A stretch of DNA of 64,000 bases, taken from Cordylochernes scorpioides. Lineage: Eukaryota; Arthropoda; Arachnida; Pseudoscorpiones; Chernetidae. The notes under the pieces are model-generated. The model was not told the DNA's origin and did no database searches. It saw only the letters and a list, made by a program, of their open reading frames with translations. Location of the stretch: assembly GCA_030710605.1 (NCBI GenBank), contig CP092863.1:143560623-143624622 (forward strand). Direction: 5' to 3'. Shown here piece after piece: positions 1 to 9,130 of this stretch. Made by a program: the position numbers and the translations under genes. How positions within the stretch are numbered: position 1 is the first letter of the stretch; every line of letters starts with the position of its first letter.

Positions 1-320
1 AGTTACACCGCATGAGTTTCTTTTCAATGAAAAATCAAAATTTTATTTCAAGGTGAAATATTGACTATTTCTAACCTTTTTGGATGAGGTATGAAAGGGT
101 GAATTATGAAGAGTAATGATGAACGGAAAAATAAAAGTGTCCAGGGATGGGAATCGAACCCACAGTGTTCCGCTTACCGGGCAGATGCCATGTCCACTAG
201 ACATTTCCACATGTTCATTGAAAAGAAACTCATGCGGTGAAACTTCATGTGTCGTTTTGCAATCACAGGTCGCAGTGCATTATATTGTATATATATTAAC
301 GTTTAGTTCATTTTAATTAT
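1..320. repeat. Foldback MITE-like element with embedded tRNA-Thr-like relic
   Basis: The sequence around 10-110 (a CGCATGAGTTTC-like end, then TATTTCTAACC, then GTATGAAAGGGTGAATT) recurs at 9945-10110, 47330-47450, 48025-48365 and 62205-62365. In the best copy (48 kb) it forms two inverted arms around a tRNA-like core. Here the left arm is clear. The right arm is reduced to a short inverted match near 220-240 (GAAAAGAAACTCATGCGGTG). The window edge may cut the element. Confidence 0.6.
139..201 (-). pseudogene. tRNA-Thr(GGU)-like relic, 5' end lost
   Basis: Read on the minus strand, this has the 3' acceptor half CCCTGGAC, a T arm with an intact B box (GGGTTCGATTCCC), and an anticodon arm with loop CCGGTAA, giving anticodon GGU. 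The D arm begins with CTAGTGG, but the 5' acceptor half is replaced by unrelated sequence. It matches the copies at 36808-36880 and 48145-48217. It is a tRNA-derived piece carried by a repeat, not a functional gene. Confidence 0.6.
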
Positions 321-329
321 ACTAGATGG

Positions 330-1020
330 CGCTCTAACATCTAAAATAAGCATTTGAATGGTCAGGATGGTGCCTATTTTGTTATAAATACATATTTACA
401 TATATGTTCCGCTCATATGACATGTAACTGCCGAGGCTAAAGCGTGAACTTGTATAACCCTACTTTGTTAGAAAAAAAATATATATATAACATTTTTGAT
501 ATATACCTTAAAATATAAACTTTATCCAGTTTCATTTTAATTATCTTTACTCCTTCATGTACCATTTTTCTTTCATATATATTATATATAACACTAATTA
601 ACATATATATACATGTTATAAATACAAATGAGATTTTCTGCTGATTTTGGAATTGTTGAGATTATGCTAAGGATTATGGTAATGGTGGTGCAGTCGTGGC
701 AAAAATCTTGAAATAATGATAATAATAATAATGAAGAATAGAGATTTATTTATTTGTGCTGAGAAATATATAAAAGAACATAATTTGATAAAAGTACTGC
801 CTGGCTTAAGGCGAGTAGAACAAGGAAAACAAAATATTATTTACATAATGTACAAAAGTTTTGAGCCGGCCATTGCGATAAAACAACAACGAGTTACATA
901 GGGGAAGGGTGACCTCTAGCGGTCGATTTAGCAGAGTATTTGAATCTATGAAAATTATAATTTAAAATAAAATAATATTTTTAAATAACATGCATATATC
1001 CCTTGAGAAAGAGGTGGCAG
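330..1020. other. AT-rich stretch without a recognisable gene
   Basis: No credible coding frame is seen. Sequence at 402-470 (TGTTCCGCTCATATGAC, then a 'GCCGAGGCTA' segment) recurs at 1945-2005 just after the 115-bp array, so the array seems to have grown inside a repeat of this type. ATGATAATAATAATAATG near 715 is simple sequence. The 61-codon frame at 716-901 shows no domain or homology I recognise. Confidence 0.5.
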
Positions 1021-1959
1021 TTTGTTATCGAAACGTTTGGAAATAAATAAATAAAGAACGGTTGTTGTAACTATATAAATTCTTTAAAACATTGTTAGAT
1101 GTATTGTTGAGGGAAAAATAGGTGTACTTTAGCAGTATGTTCCGCTCATATGACGTTGGAAATAAATAAAGAACGGTTGTAGTATCTATATAAATTCTTT
1201 AAACCATTGTTAGATGTATTGTTGAGGGAAAAATAGGTGTACTTTAGCAGTATGTTCCGCTCATATGACGTTGGAAATAAATAAAGAACGGTTGTTGTAA
1301 CTATATAAATTCTTTAAACCATTGTTAGATGTATTGTTGAGGGAAAGATAGGTGTACTTTAGCATTATGTTCCGCTCATATGACGTTGGAAATAAATAAA
1401 GAACGGTTGTAGTAACTATATAAATTCTTTAAACCATTGTTAGATGTATTGTTGAGGGAAAAATAGGTGTACTTTAGCAGTATGTTCCGCTCATATGACG
1501 TTGGAAATAAATAAAGAACGGTTGTAGTATCTATATAAATTCTTTAAACCATTGTTAGATGTATTGTTGAGGGAAAAATAGGTGTACTTTAGCAGTATGT
1601 TCCGCTCATATGACGTTGGAAATAAATAAAGAACGGTTGTTGTAACTATATAAATTCTTTAAACCATTGTTAGATGTATTGTTGAGGGAAAAATAGGTGT
1701 ACTTTAGCAGTATGTTCCGCTCATATGACGTTGGAAATAAATAAAGAACGGTTGTAGTATCTATATAAATTCTTTAAACCATTGTTAGATGTATTGTTGA
1801 GGGAAAAATAGGTGTACTTTAGCAGTATGTTCCGCTCATATGACGTTGGAAATAAATAAAGAACGGTTGTAGTATCTATATAAATTCTTTAAACCATTGT
1901 TAGATGTATTGTTGAGGGAAAAAGAGGTGTACTTTAGCATTATGTTCCGCTCATATGAC
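1021..1959. repeat. Tandem array, 115-bp unit, about 8 copies
   Basis: TGTTCCGCTCATATGACG recurs at 1138, 1253, 1368 and 1483 and so on, with an exact 115-bp spacing. Units differ by only a few substitutions (for example TGTAACTA versus AGTATCTA), so expansion or homogenisation is recent. The same TGTTCCGCTCATATGAC segment stands outside the array at about 402 and continues at the right edge into a related sequence. Confidence 0.9.
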
Positions 1960-2186
1960 GTGTAACAGCCGAGGCTACAGCGTGAACATGTTATAGCCCT
2001 CTTTTAAAGAAAAATACAAAATATTTTCGATAGGTTAATATATAAGCTTTATCTACTTTCATATTGAATCTATCTTTACTCTTTCTTATACCATTTTTCT
2101 TTCATATATATTAGATATAACACTAATTTAACATATATACATATTGGAAATAGAGCAATTCATAAATAAATCTTTAATTAAAAAGG

Positions 2187-2412
2187 CATATATTGGATCA
2201 AAATATAATTTATTTTACCAATATTTTAGTTGGCTGAACGCCGCCCTTTATCAAGGTGTTATAACATTTTAATGTGTGTCAACAACAAAAACCTGTTGTT
2301 GTAAACACACTTTAAAATGTTATAATACCTTGATAAAGGTTGGCGTTCAGCCAACTGAAATATTGGTAAAATAAATGATATTTTGATCCAATATATGCAT
2401 TTTAAAAATAAA
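2187..2412. repeat. Near-perfect palindrome, arms about 105 bp
   Basis: The left arm runs from GGCATATATTGGATCAAAAT to TTATAACATTTTAATGTGTG. The right arm is its reverse complement, with a short loop around 2285-2300 (CAACAACA/TGTTGTTG). A related copy lies at 24725-24880 beside PNUTS-like copy C, and a smaller one at 35360-35430. The arms contain CTTGATAAAGG, a GTTGGC/GCCAAC stem and TGAAATATTGG, which resemble a degenerate hammerhead core. It is probably a foldback or Penelope-derived repeat. Confidence 0.75.
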
Positions 2413-2428
2413 TATATACATATATATC

Positions 2429-2692
2429 TAAAAAGACAGAAGTCGCCTCTCCCGTCAAAATAGACGTCAAAACTAGACGCCATCTATTGACCGTCACCGC
2501 AAACTAGCGGTCCGCCCTAGACTGACGAGAGCCATTAGCCCGAAACCATGGTCTCTAGGTGGACGCTTTTCAGTTTGCCAAAGCTGGTGTTGTGGCTTTG
2601 TCACCGACCCGAGACCGCTAGTTTGCGGTGACTGTCAATAGATGGCGTCTAGTTTTGACGTATATTTTGACGGGAGAGGCGACCTTTGTCTC
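2429..2692. repeat. Foldback MITE with about 85-bp terminal inverted repeats
   Basis: Both ends carry the same sequence in inverted orientation (GTCGCCTCTCCCGTCAAAAT, then GACGCCATCTATTGAC, then CCGCAAACTAGCGGTC). The middle is about 100 bp (CCCGAAACCATGGTCTCTAG). A nearly identical copy lies at 24441-24703, with partial copies at 10420-10790 and 61735-61800. The arms create spurious frames beginning MASSFDVYFDGRGD at each site. Confidence 0.85.
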
Positions 2693-2879
2693 TTTAGATC
2701 AATATCCTCCCGGCAAAATTTCCTATGTTATGATTATTTTGTTTTGTTGTTTAATAAGATAGATAATTTAAGGGAAAGTCGTGAAAATGGGAAATATAAT
2801 TATTTACTTATCAAGTTTTATCAAATTTGTATTTCGTTTATATCTTATATATATTATAATTGGGATTATATATATATGT

Positions 2880-3475
2880 GATGAGGTCCTGTCGACTTAT
2901 CTGTGATGAGGTATCCTGTCGACTCTCGCTATAGCTGTGGTGACCGAGGGTCAAACCTTTAGTAACCGAGAGGGACAGTCAGGGCGTGGATAGTTTTCCA
3001 GTACCTCTCTGCACCTTGGAGGACCTTTAACAGTTCTCACAGAGTACAGGCAGTCGTGGTCGAGTGAAAAGCTTGGGAATGTTCACACACAAAAAAACGA
3101 AGAGACACAGTTGTAGTAGGAAAGTTCCGTGAACAGATAGGAGTCGAGCTAAGAGCAAGATGGAGATAAGAGTTCTTACTGTTTTACATGGTCGATGAGG
3201 TGGTCCTGGCTACAACCGACAAGGGCTCACGCCGATGGTAAAGTGACTCTGATTTCGGCTAAAACCGAGGTTTTATATACCTTTGCCGAGGAGGAAGACA
3301 TGCGAGAATTTTGAACTTTGAACAGGTCCAAAGAGCGTAGGGGCGTCTGCGCTATTCTGCACCCTTTGACCTTGATGGCAACGACTTGCCAAATTCCTCT
3401 TTAGGGTTGTTGGATTTCTCTCTCGATTTTAGACGTTTTTGAACTTCTCAATCTTGCTTTAACTCAGCTCTTAAT
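2880..3475 (-). repeat. GC-richer unclassified repeat, possibly a solo LTR
   Basis: The base composition is clearly higher in GC than the flanks. The matching inverted copy at 22010-22605 contains a TATA-like GGTATATAAAACATCGG, and the element edge carries a short direct repeat with GTCGACAGGA and CTCATCAC. A TATA box, an edge in CA and no coding capacity would fit a solo LTR, but no target duplication or second LTR was found. It could equally be the promoter-bearing part of another element. Confidence 0.35.
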
Positions 3476-3645
3476 CTATTACATAGTTTTATTTACTTAT
3501 CATCAGTTTGTACAAAGTACATTACATATGGTGATGCAATGACACATGTCAATCATGCGCATAATTATCTATAGATGTGTCTCTATATACAACATTACAA
3601 TCTTGTTATAAGTATTATACAATATAGGGTTGTTGGTTTAAATTA

Positions 3646-3648
<3 letters not shown>

Positions 3649-3683
<35 letters not shown>
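3649..3683. repeat. (TA)n microsatellite
   Basis: This is an uninterrupted TA dinucleotide run about 120 bp upstream of PNUTS-like copy A. The equivalent site upstream of copy C (about 21814-21828) has a much shorter run. Confidence 0.9.
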
Positions 3684-3688
<5 letters not shown>

Positions 3689-3801
3689 ATTAAAATCAAT
3701 TTGAATCCAGTATTTTGCATATATAGAATATATTTGCATATAGGCCTTTATATAAACTATATTTATCAACGTTTATAAATAATGTGTTCTCTAACGAAAC
3801 A

Positions 3802-4515
3802 ATGGAAAGTAGAATTTTGACTCAAGGTTTATCTACAAATGGAGGTTTCAAAAATGACAAAAATTTGACAAAATTAATTAAAAGAAATTCGAAGAGTTTT
3901 AAAAACCGGTTGAGCTATTGTCAAATGCTTCAAGCTACCGATGAAAATGTACTTGAAATGTTGATCGAAAATGGATTATGGGAAACGCTAAAATACTGGA
4001 TATCAAATCCACCAAAAAGAAATGTTGAAAATTACATCGTGGAAATTTTAAAAGTTTATAAAATAATTCCAATAACTCTTGAACTTTTGAAACAAAGTCC
4101 AATTCCTAAAAAAGTTGAATCTTATATTAAAAACGATTGTAAAGAAATTAAAGATTTAGCCGAAGACATTGTCAACAAATGGACAAAGGTAAACAAAAAC
4201 TCTTTCTCGGCAAATAAAAAGAGGAAAATATCTAAGCCAATTCAAAAGAAGAATAAAAAAGATCTATTTGAAGCCAATTCGTCTGAGATTAACTCAAATC
4301 AAGAAATCCTTCTTTCAGATGCTTTAGATACGCAAATTGAATTGAAAGAAAATTCAAAAAAAGATGGTGAAGATCTAAATTCGAATTTTCGCGAACATTC
4401 CTCTTCTTCAAAATCAAATACAAAACAAACTTTAAAAAGAAAATTGGAATCCCTGATAATCCATCAGCTAATAAAAAGCAAAATATTGAAAAAGAAAATA
4501 CCCATATGGAAATAA
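3802..4515 (+). CDS. PNUTS/PPP1R10-like copy A, N-terminal part (TFIIS LW domain), frameshifted
   Basis: I chose the ATG at 3802 (MESRILTQG) because copy E begins identically; an upstream GTG frame is not a credible start. Residues about 20-130 form a TFIIS N-terminal (LW) helical bundle: LIKRNSKSFKNRL, LIENGLWETLKYWI, and the closing signature IKDLAEDIVNKWTKV. A Lys/Ser/Glu-rich linker follows. In PNUTS this domain joins the PP1-targeting subunit to the transcription machinery. At 4451-4453 one C is missing from CCCC (copies C and E have four). The frame therefore leaves the family sequence at KRKLES and ends at a stop 60 bp later, while the rest of the protein continues in the frame opening at 4506. 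No intron is visible. Either this is a split pseudogene or the base loss is a consensus error. Confidence 0.75.
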   Translation: MESRILTQGLSTNGGFKNDKNLTKLIKRNSKSFKNRLSYCQMLQATDENVLEMLIENGLWETLKYWISNPPKRNVENYIVEILKVYKIIPITLELLKQSPIPKKVESYIKNDCKEIKDLAEDIVNKWTKVNKNSFSANKKRKISKPIQKKNKKDLFEANSSEINSNQEILLSDALDTQIELKENSKKDGEDLNSNFREHSSSSKSNTKQTLKRKLESLIIHQLIKSKILKKKIPIWK

Positions 4516-6659
4516 AGGATATTGAATCAACCAAAGTTCCTGTAAATGATAAAGAAGAAGAAGAAATGGAAGTTATTGTAAATAGTAAACATGATTCTGA
4601 GATCCAGAATAAAAACATTTATGAAAATTCTTCTGAATTATCTTCAACAGATTTGCAAATGGAATTCGAACAAAATTTGAAAGACGATGGTGAAAATTCA
4701 AATTCGAGCAATTGCGAAAATTCCAATTCGCTAGCCCAAAGTACAAATCAAGCATTGAAAAGAAAAATGGAATTGCCTGAAAATCCATCACCAATTAAGA
4801 AGCAAAAGATAGAAAATGGAGATACCTCCATGGTATCTATAAATAAGAACGTTGCATCTACCGAAGTATCTTCAAATGATAAAGACGAAGAGCAAAAAAT
4901 GAGAGTTCTTGAAAACAATATACAAGATTCTGAGCTAAAGAATTTGACTCTCAAACCAATCCTCAGCATTCACACGAAGTCTATCGTAAAAAAGAAAAGT
5001 CATTGGAAGGATGATCTTGTAGAAAAACGCTATTTCGAGGTAATTCCCGGAGAAAGAGAAGATGTTTGCAAAAATATCGCCCTAGATATTAATAAAAAGA
5101 ATATAAAAAGGCGAGCACTTGGATATCATAAGGAAAAACAGGAAAACCATATGAAGACAAGTATACCATGGAGGACACCAGAGCCTATTACAATTTCACC
5201 TCCTTTTGAAAATATTGTGATAAAAAGTGAAGAAATATATAGACAGATTTTGTATCAGAGTTGTAATCCTCCTGAAGATTATCCCCTCAAATGTATGATA
5301 CCTTTTTCCCTAGGGGAACCTAATGAAGAGATTGTTGATTCAGTAGAACCAGTTAATATTCCGCTAGAATGGTCATCGGATCAAGACATATTGGAACCTG
5401 ATATTGAGAAGAAAGCTGTTGAAGACATAGAAGCAAATTCTCCATTACAGATATCCCTTCAAATACATCAGGAACCTGAGAGCAAACAAATAGATTTCCT
5501 GAAAGATCCCATCCCAATTATCCCCAACTTGGAAAATGTAAATTGGGAACATCTTAAAAACGCGATCAATTCAGTGAGTATAACAAATTCTCTTCCAATT
5601 ATTGAAAATCCAACACCGCCAGCCATGAACCATTTGAGTCCTGTCCAAAGTACAAATCAAGCATTGAAAATAAAAATGGAATTCCCTGAAAATCCGTCAC
5701 CAATTAAGAAGCAAAAGATAGAAAATGGATATACCTACATGGTATCTATAAATAAGAACGTTGCATCTACTGAAGTATCTTTTAATGGTAAAGACGTTAT
5801 CCCCAACTTGGAAAATGTAAATTGGGAACATCTTAAAAACGCGATTGATTCAGTGGGTATGACAAATTCTCTTCCCATTATTGGTAATCCAACACCGCCA
5901 GCCAAGAACCATTTGAGTCCTGTTCTCACCTCATCAAAATCTAAGCCCCTGGCCACTGAGTACATCATTTTTACCATCACCCCGGGTGCAACCATTCCAG
6001 AATCATTGGCTAGAGCTTTCATAAGTCATCCTGGCAATATTTACAATGTAAATAGGGTCGACGCAAAATATAAAGGAGCTAAAAATACCAACAATGTACA
6101 GGAAAGTCCTATTTCGACGATAGAGCAGACATATTTAAATAATGGTAGTCCAGTAATGCAATCCCAACTTTATAAATACCAAATACCACAACAAGACGTA
6201 CAACAGTCACAAACAGGGTCTCAATATTCACAATCATTGTTTCAAAATCCACAATCAGGATTCCTACTGCCACAAACAAGATTCCAAAAGCAACAAATAG
6301 GATTCCAATATTCAGGATTCCAACAATCAGGATTCCAACATCAACCATCAGGAATCCAACAATCAGGGTTCCAACACCAACAATCAGGGTTCCAACACCA
6401 ACAATCAAGGTTCCAACACCAACAATCAAGGTTGCAACAATCAGGATTCCAACAGCCACCAAATCACTTCCAGAATGTGCCACAAAATAGTCCAAACGTT
6501 CCACAACCAATTAATAAATATCCTCAGAAATCCACCAATACCCTCCCTGCCAACAGAACTGATTCCAACAGAAAGTTTATTCCAAGAATTCCGTGCCGAC
6601 ATTTCGCCAGAGGATATTGTAGATTGAGTGACGCCTGTAACTTCCTTCATCCTCAATAG
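4506..6659 (+). CDS. PNUTS/PPP1R10-like copy A, C-terminal part (PP1-docking region and CCCH finger)
   Basis: This is a 717-residue open frame that overlaps the N-terminal part by 10 bp in another frame. An internal Met (MEIKDIEST) heads it. Residues 161-185 hold the PP1-docking region, but the RVxF motif reads K-S-H-W: Ser165 replaces the expected Val (codon AGT at 4998-5000). The family signature DLVEKRYFEVIPGERE, the IPWRTPEPITISPP block and an EPNEEI...IPLEW acidic block follow, as in PNUTS. About 80 residues (NLENVNWEHLKNAI to PTPPA.NHLSPV) are duplicated in tandem. A Gln/Phe-rich region (GFQHQQS-like repeats) precedes a C-terminal CCCH finger, C-x7-C-x5-C-x3-H (CRHFARGYCRLSDAC). This is the best-preserved C-terminal half among the A-type copies. 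Expression is unknown. Confidence 0.75.
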   Translation: MEIKDIESTKVPVNDKEEEEMEVIVNSKHDSEIQNKNIYENSSELSSTDLQMEFEQNLKDDGENSNSSNCENSNSLAQSTNQALKRKMELPENPSPIKKQKIENGDTSMVSINKNVASTEVSSNDKDEEQKMRVLENNIQDSELKNLTLKPILSIHTKSIVKKKSHWKDDLVEKRYFEVIPGEREDVCKNIALDINKKNIKRRALGYHKEKQENHMKTSIPWRTPEPITISPPFENIVIKSEEIYRQILYQSCNPPEDYPLKCMIPFSLGEPNEEIVDSVEPVNIPLEWSSDQDILEPDIEKKAVEDIEANSPLQISLQIHQEPESKQIDFLKDPIPIIPNLENVNWEHLKNAINSVSITNSLPIIENPTPPAMNHLSPVQSTNQALKIKMEFPENPSPIKKQKIENGYTYMVSINKNVASTEVSFNGKDVIPNLENVNWEHLKNAIDSVGMTNSLPIIGNPTPPAKNHLSPVLTSSKSKPLATEYIIFTITPGATIPESLARAFISHPGNIYNVNRVDAKYKGAKNTNNVQESPISTIEQTYLNNGSPVMQSQLYKYQIPQQDVQQSQTGSQYSQSLFQNPQSGFLLPQTRFQKQQIGFQYSGFQQSGFQHQPSGIQQSGFQHQQSGFQHQQSRFQHQQSRLQQSGFQQPPNHFQNVPQNSPNVPQPINKYPQKSTNTLPANRTDSNRKFIPRIPCRHFARGYCRLSDACNFLHPQ

Positions 6660-7050
6660 AACAAAATTTTCTTCCTATATATATATGACAGAAGTTGGCT
6701 AATGATCCTTTGGAAATATTCAAAATCAGAAGTATTTCAAACACACACAAAAATATTCGTTATCCATAGCAAAAAAAAAATAAAATAAAAGTACATTTCA
6801 AAATACCGATCTAACACAGGGAAGCTATTCACCTAGACTATGTAAATTTATAAATACTATGTAAATATGTAAATATTATGTAATTATGTAACATGCGGAC
6901 ATATATATCATGTTGATATGTTAATATATTTTATTGATTATTTATTAAAATTTTATTTTTATTCTAATTTTGTGTCGCTCGATTCTCCACTCTAAAATAT
7001 TATTAAACACACATATCAAATATATATTACACATTTATTAACATTTTATT
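6660..7050. other. 3' flank of copy A
   Basis: There is no coding frame. An AATAAAA-type sequence near 6779 could act as a polyadenylation signal. TGTAAATATGTAAAT-like short repeats follow. The whole flank is repeated inverted downstream of copy C (18820-19200) and in shorter form after copies B and E, so it belongs to the original duplicated unit. Confidence 0.5.
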
Positions 7051-7087
7051 GTTAAAATAAGGTTTATTTTAGATTTAATGAATGTTT

Positions 7088-7145
7088 TTATTTATCCAAT
7101 ATTTCGATGGACCAATCGTCCATCTTTTACGAGGGTTTTGTTTTG
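7088..7145 (-). repeat. Penelope-type terminal hairpin (degenerate hammerhead-like)
   Basis: On the minus strand this reads CTCGTAAAAGATGGACGATT then GGTCCATCGAAATATTGG: a GATGGAC/GTCCATC stem followed by GAAA. The same motif lies at 18753-18800, 56975-57025 and 55200-55262. At the last site it stands on the same strand as, and about 500 bp beyond, a Penelope GIY-YIG fragment. Penelope-like elements are known to carry hammerhead motifs, but the first core segment (CUGAUGA) is degenerate here, so activity is doubtful. Confidence 0.4.
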
Positions 7146-7474
7146 AAACACACAGCAGCACAAGCAAAATAAGGCAATAATTTATATTTATTTGGATATA
7201 TTCTTAGGTTTATGAAAATCTTATTTTGTTTAGATATAGACAAAAGGTATATCTCATATATATATAAATGAATTAGACGATACCAAAGGTAGACGTCTTT
7301 CTTTATTTGAAAGATCTGCGAACTTTCAGACTATGACGTCGTTTAACAGACTTTTACGCGACTACAAAAAACTAGAGAAGATATGATATATATATTGCAA
7401 GGAACTCTTCCTAGTAAACTTTGAAATGAATCAGGCGATAATGAAGATGGGTGTCTTTTTTATAAAACGACAAC

Positions 7475-7625
7475 ACGCTTTCGGGTAAAAACCCTTCTAC
7501 AGGCGGCTATCACATTGCCATTGGCAATCTTACCATTGGTATCCATCTTGCTATGTGATAGCCGCCTGAAGAAGGGTTTTTACCCGAAAGCTTGTGCTCG
7601 TTTTATATATAAGACACTCATCTAT
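7475..7625. repeat. Palindromic repeat with hammerhead-like ends
   Basis: Inverted arms (CTTTCGGGTAAAAACCCTTC on the left, and its complement with AGAAGGGTTTTTACCCGAAA on the right, plus GGCGGCTATCACAT/ATGTGATAGCCGCC) flank a loop of about 45 bp. The right arm reads CTGAAGA, a hairpin GGG-TTTTTA-CCC, then GAAAGC. This follows the layout of a hammerhead core (CUGAUGA, stem II, GAAA) with one base change in the first block. Related AT-rich sequence recurs in the C region at about 18480-18620. Confidence 0.55.
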
Positions 7626-7629
7626 CTTA

Positions 7630-8640
7630 TCGCCTGGTTCATTTCATGATATATATATATATATATTTCCGAAAGCTTGCAGACTTTTGAATAAAGAAAA
7701 CATCTAACTTTGGTCTTTTCCAACAAGGGTGTCCTATGATTCCTTTTTTCAAATAATTAAAAGTTAAAATTTTGTTCAAATAAATTTACTGGCAATGTTT
7801 TTCTTTAAATAATATCATCAAATATTATCTTTACAGGTGGATATAATATTTAATGATATTATTGTAAAGACACACATTGCCAGTAAATTTATTTGCACCA
7901 AAGCATGAGCTCCTATAATCCAGGCAGTACAGAATTCATTAACAGCCTCCAGGTCCGACACATGTTCAGTGGACACACCGTACATAGGATAGCGTATCAA
8001 TGAAAAGATGAGTCTTCACTTTCCTCATTCAAAGATAGATGGCAATTAAATTTATAAAAATAATATAAATTATTCTTGTTCTCATGTCCATTAGTAGTTC
8101 CACCTTTAGAAAACCGCGGGGTTTGAAATCTCATGATTTATTGTTGTATTAAAAGACATTTTATCCATTTTCTTGGACTTTTTGCTTTCAAATGTTGGAA
8201 TGCAGCAAAGTCATATCAACGACTATGTACTTGTTTCAGCCATGGAGGATGAAAGCTTAATAACGATAATGTTGTGTGAAGACCTTAAATTCGACAATTC
8301 AATCATCGCTTTTCATCTCAAAAAGCTCGGGAACAGTAGAAGTTGATAAGGTTATTACCAGATTGTCCTAAAAGGTCGTAAACATATTGTGATTAATATT
8401 TTGGAAGTGTTTACGAACTTCTGGGACAACCTTGTAATTCTGAAACTTGGACCACCTGCTTATTGGCCACCATTGATATAGAACATCAGAGATTATATCA
8501 TTCTTCTATTGGAATTGTGTTATAATTCTACCAAGGTTATTAATATTACCAAGGTTGTCTCAAAAGTTCTTAAACACTTGCACTTGGGACAACCTTATAT
8601 GATCCAACATTACCATATTTTGTAGAAGCAAATCACTAAT
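7630..8640. other. Non-coding repeat-derived flank of the duplicated unit
   Basis: No gene is seen. The stretch is repeated inverted at about 17480-18480, including an AGGTTGTCCCAAAAGTTCGTAAACACTT-like motif that occurs several times in both orientations (8360, 8410, 8550 here). An inverted pair around 7805-7875 (AATATCATCAAATATTATCT and its complement) adds another small foldback. A 60-codon frame at 7818-8000 belongs to the repeat and is not a gene. Confidence 0.5.
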
Positions 8641-8644
8641 AATC

Positions 8645-9130
8645 TTCACCAGCATAATATCACACATACAGCTTTATTAATACCACCGGTCTTATACAGA
8701 TTCACCACAGGAAGGAAGCATAGATAGAGCTCCTATACTCCAGACAGCACAGAACCCAACAACAGCTTCCAGGTCCGACGTTATAACAGAATACACACAC
8801 ATACAGCTTTATTAAGACCACAGGTCTTATACAGATTCACCACAGGAAGAAAGCATAGATGGAGCTCCTATACTCCAGGCAGCACAGAACCTAACAACAG
8901 CCTCCAGGTCCGACGTTATACCAGAATACACACATACAGCTTTATTAAGACCACCGGTCTTATACAGATTCACCACATGAAGGAAGCATAGATGGAGCTC
9001 CTATACTCCAGGCAGCACAGAACCCAACAACAGCCTCCAGGTCGGACACATGTCCAGTGGCCACACCGTACATAGGTTAGTGTATCACTGAAAAGACGAG
9101 TGTGGAATCAGCCGCGTTCTAGTCTTAACT
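8645..9130. repeat. Tandem array of about 145-bp units (3 copies) with polyA-signal hairpin
   Basis: Three units share AGCTTTATTAAGACCACCGG, AGGAAGGAAGCATAGATGGA and ACAGCCTCCAGGTCCGAC. Read on the minus strand, each has a hairpin AAGACCGGTGGTCTT followed directly by AATAAA. This resembles the 3' terminus of a short retroelement. Homologous two-copy and single-copy versions lie at 17100-17470, 18160-18250 and 62830-62980 on the other strand. Confidence 0.7.

Noticed and set aside
1021..1959. The 115-bp tandem array considered as a CRISPR array
   Set aside because: The whole 115-bp unit is conserved with no variable spacers, and the setting is eukaryotic.
2642..2881. Frames starting MASSFDVYFDGRGD at 2259, 2642, 24254 and 61568
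   Set aside because: All begin in the terminal inverted repeat of a foldback MITE; the shared N-terminus is only the MITE arm.
3784..3801. Upstream GTG start adding MFSNET to copy A
   Set aside because: Copy E starts at the internal ATG (MESRILTQG) with a changed upstream sequence, so the ATG at 3802 is the better start.
6109..6510. 133-codon minus-strand frame with LIVGVGTLIVG repeats antisense to copy A
   Set aside because: It is the complement of the FQ-rich repeats of the PNUTS-like protein; similar antisense frames at copies C and E have the same cause.
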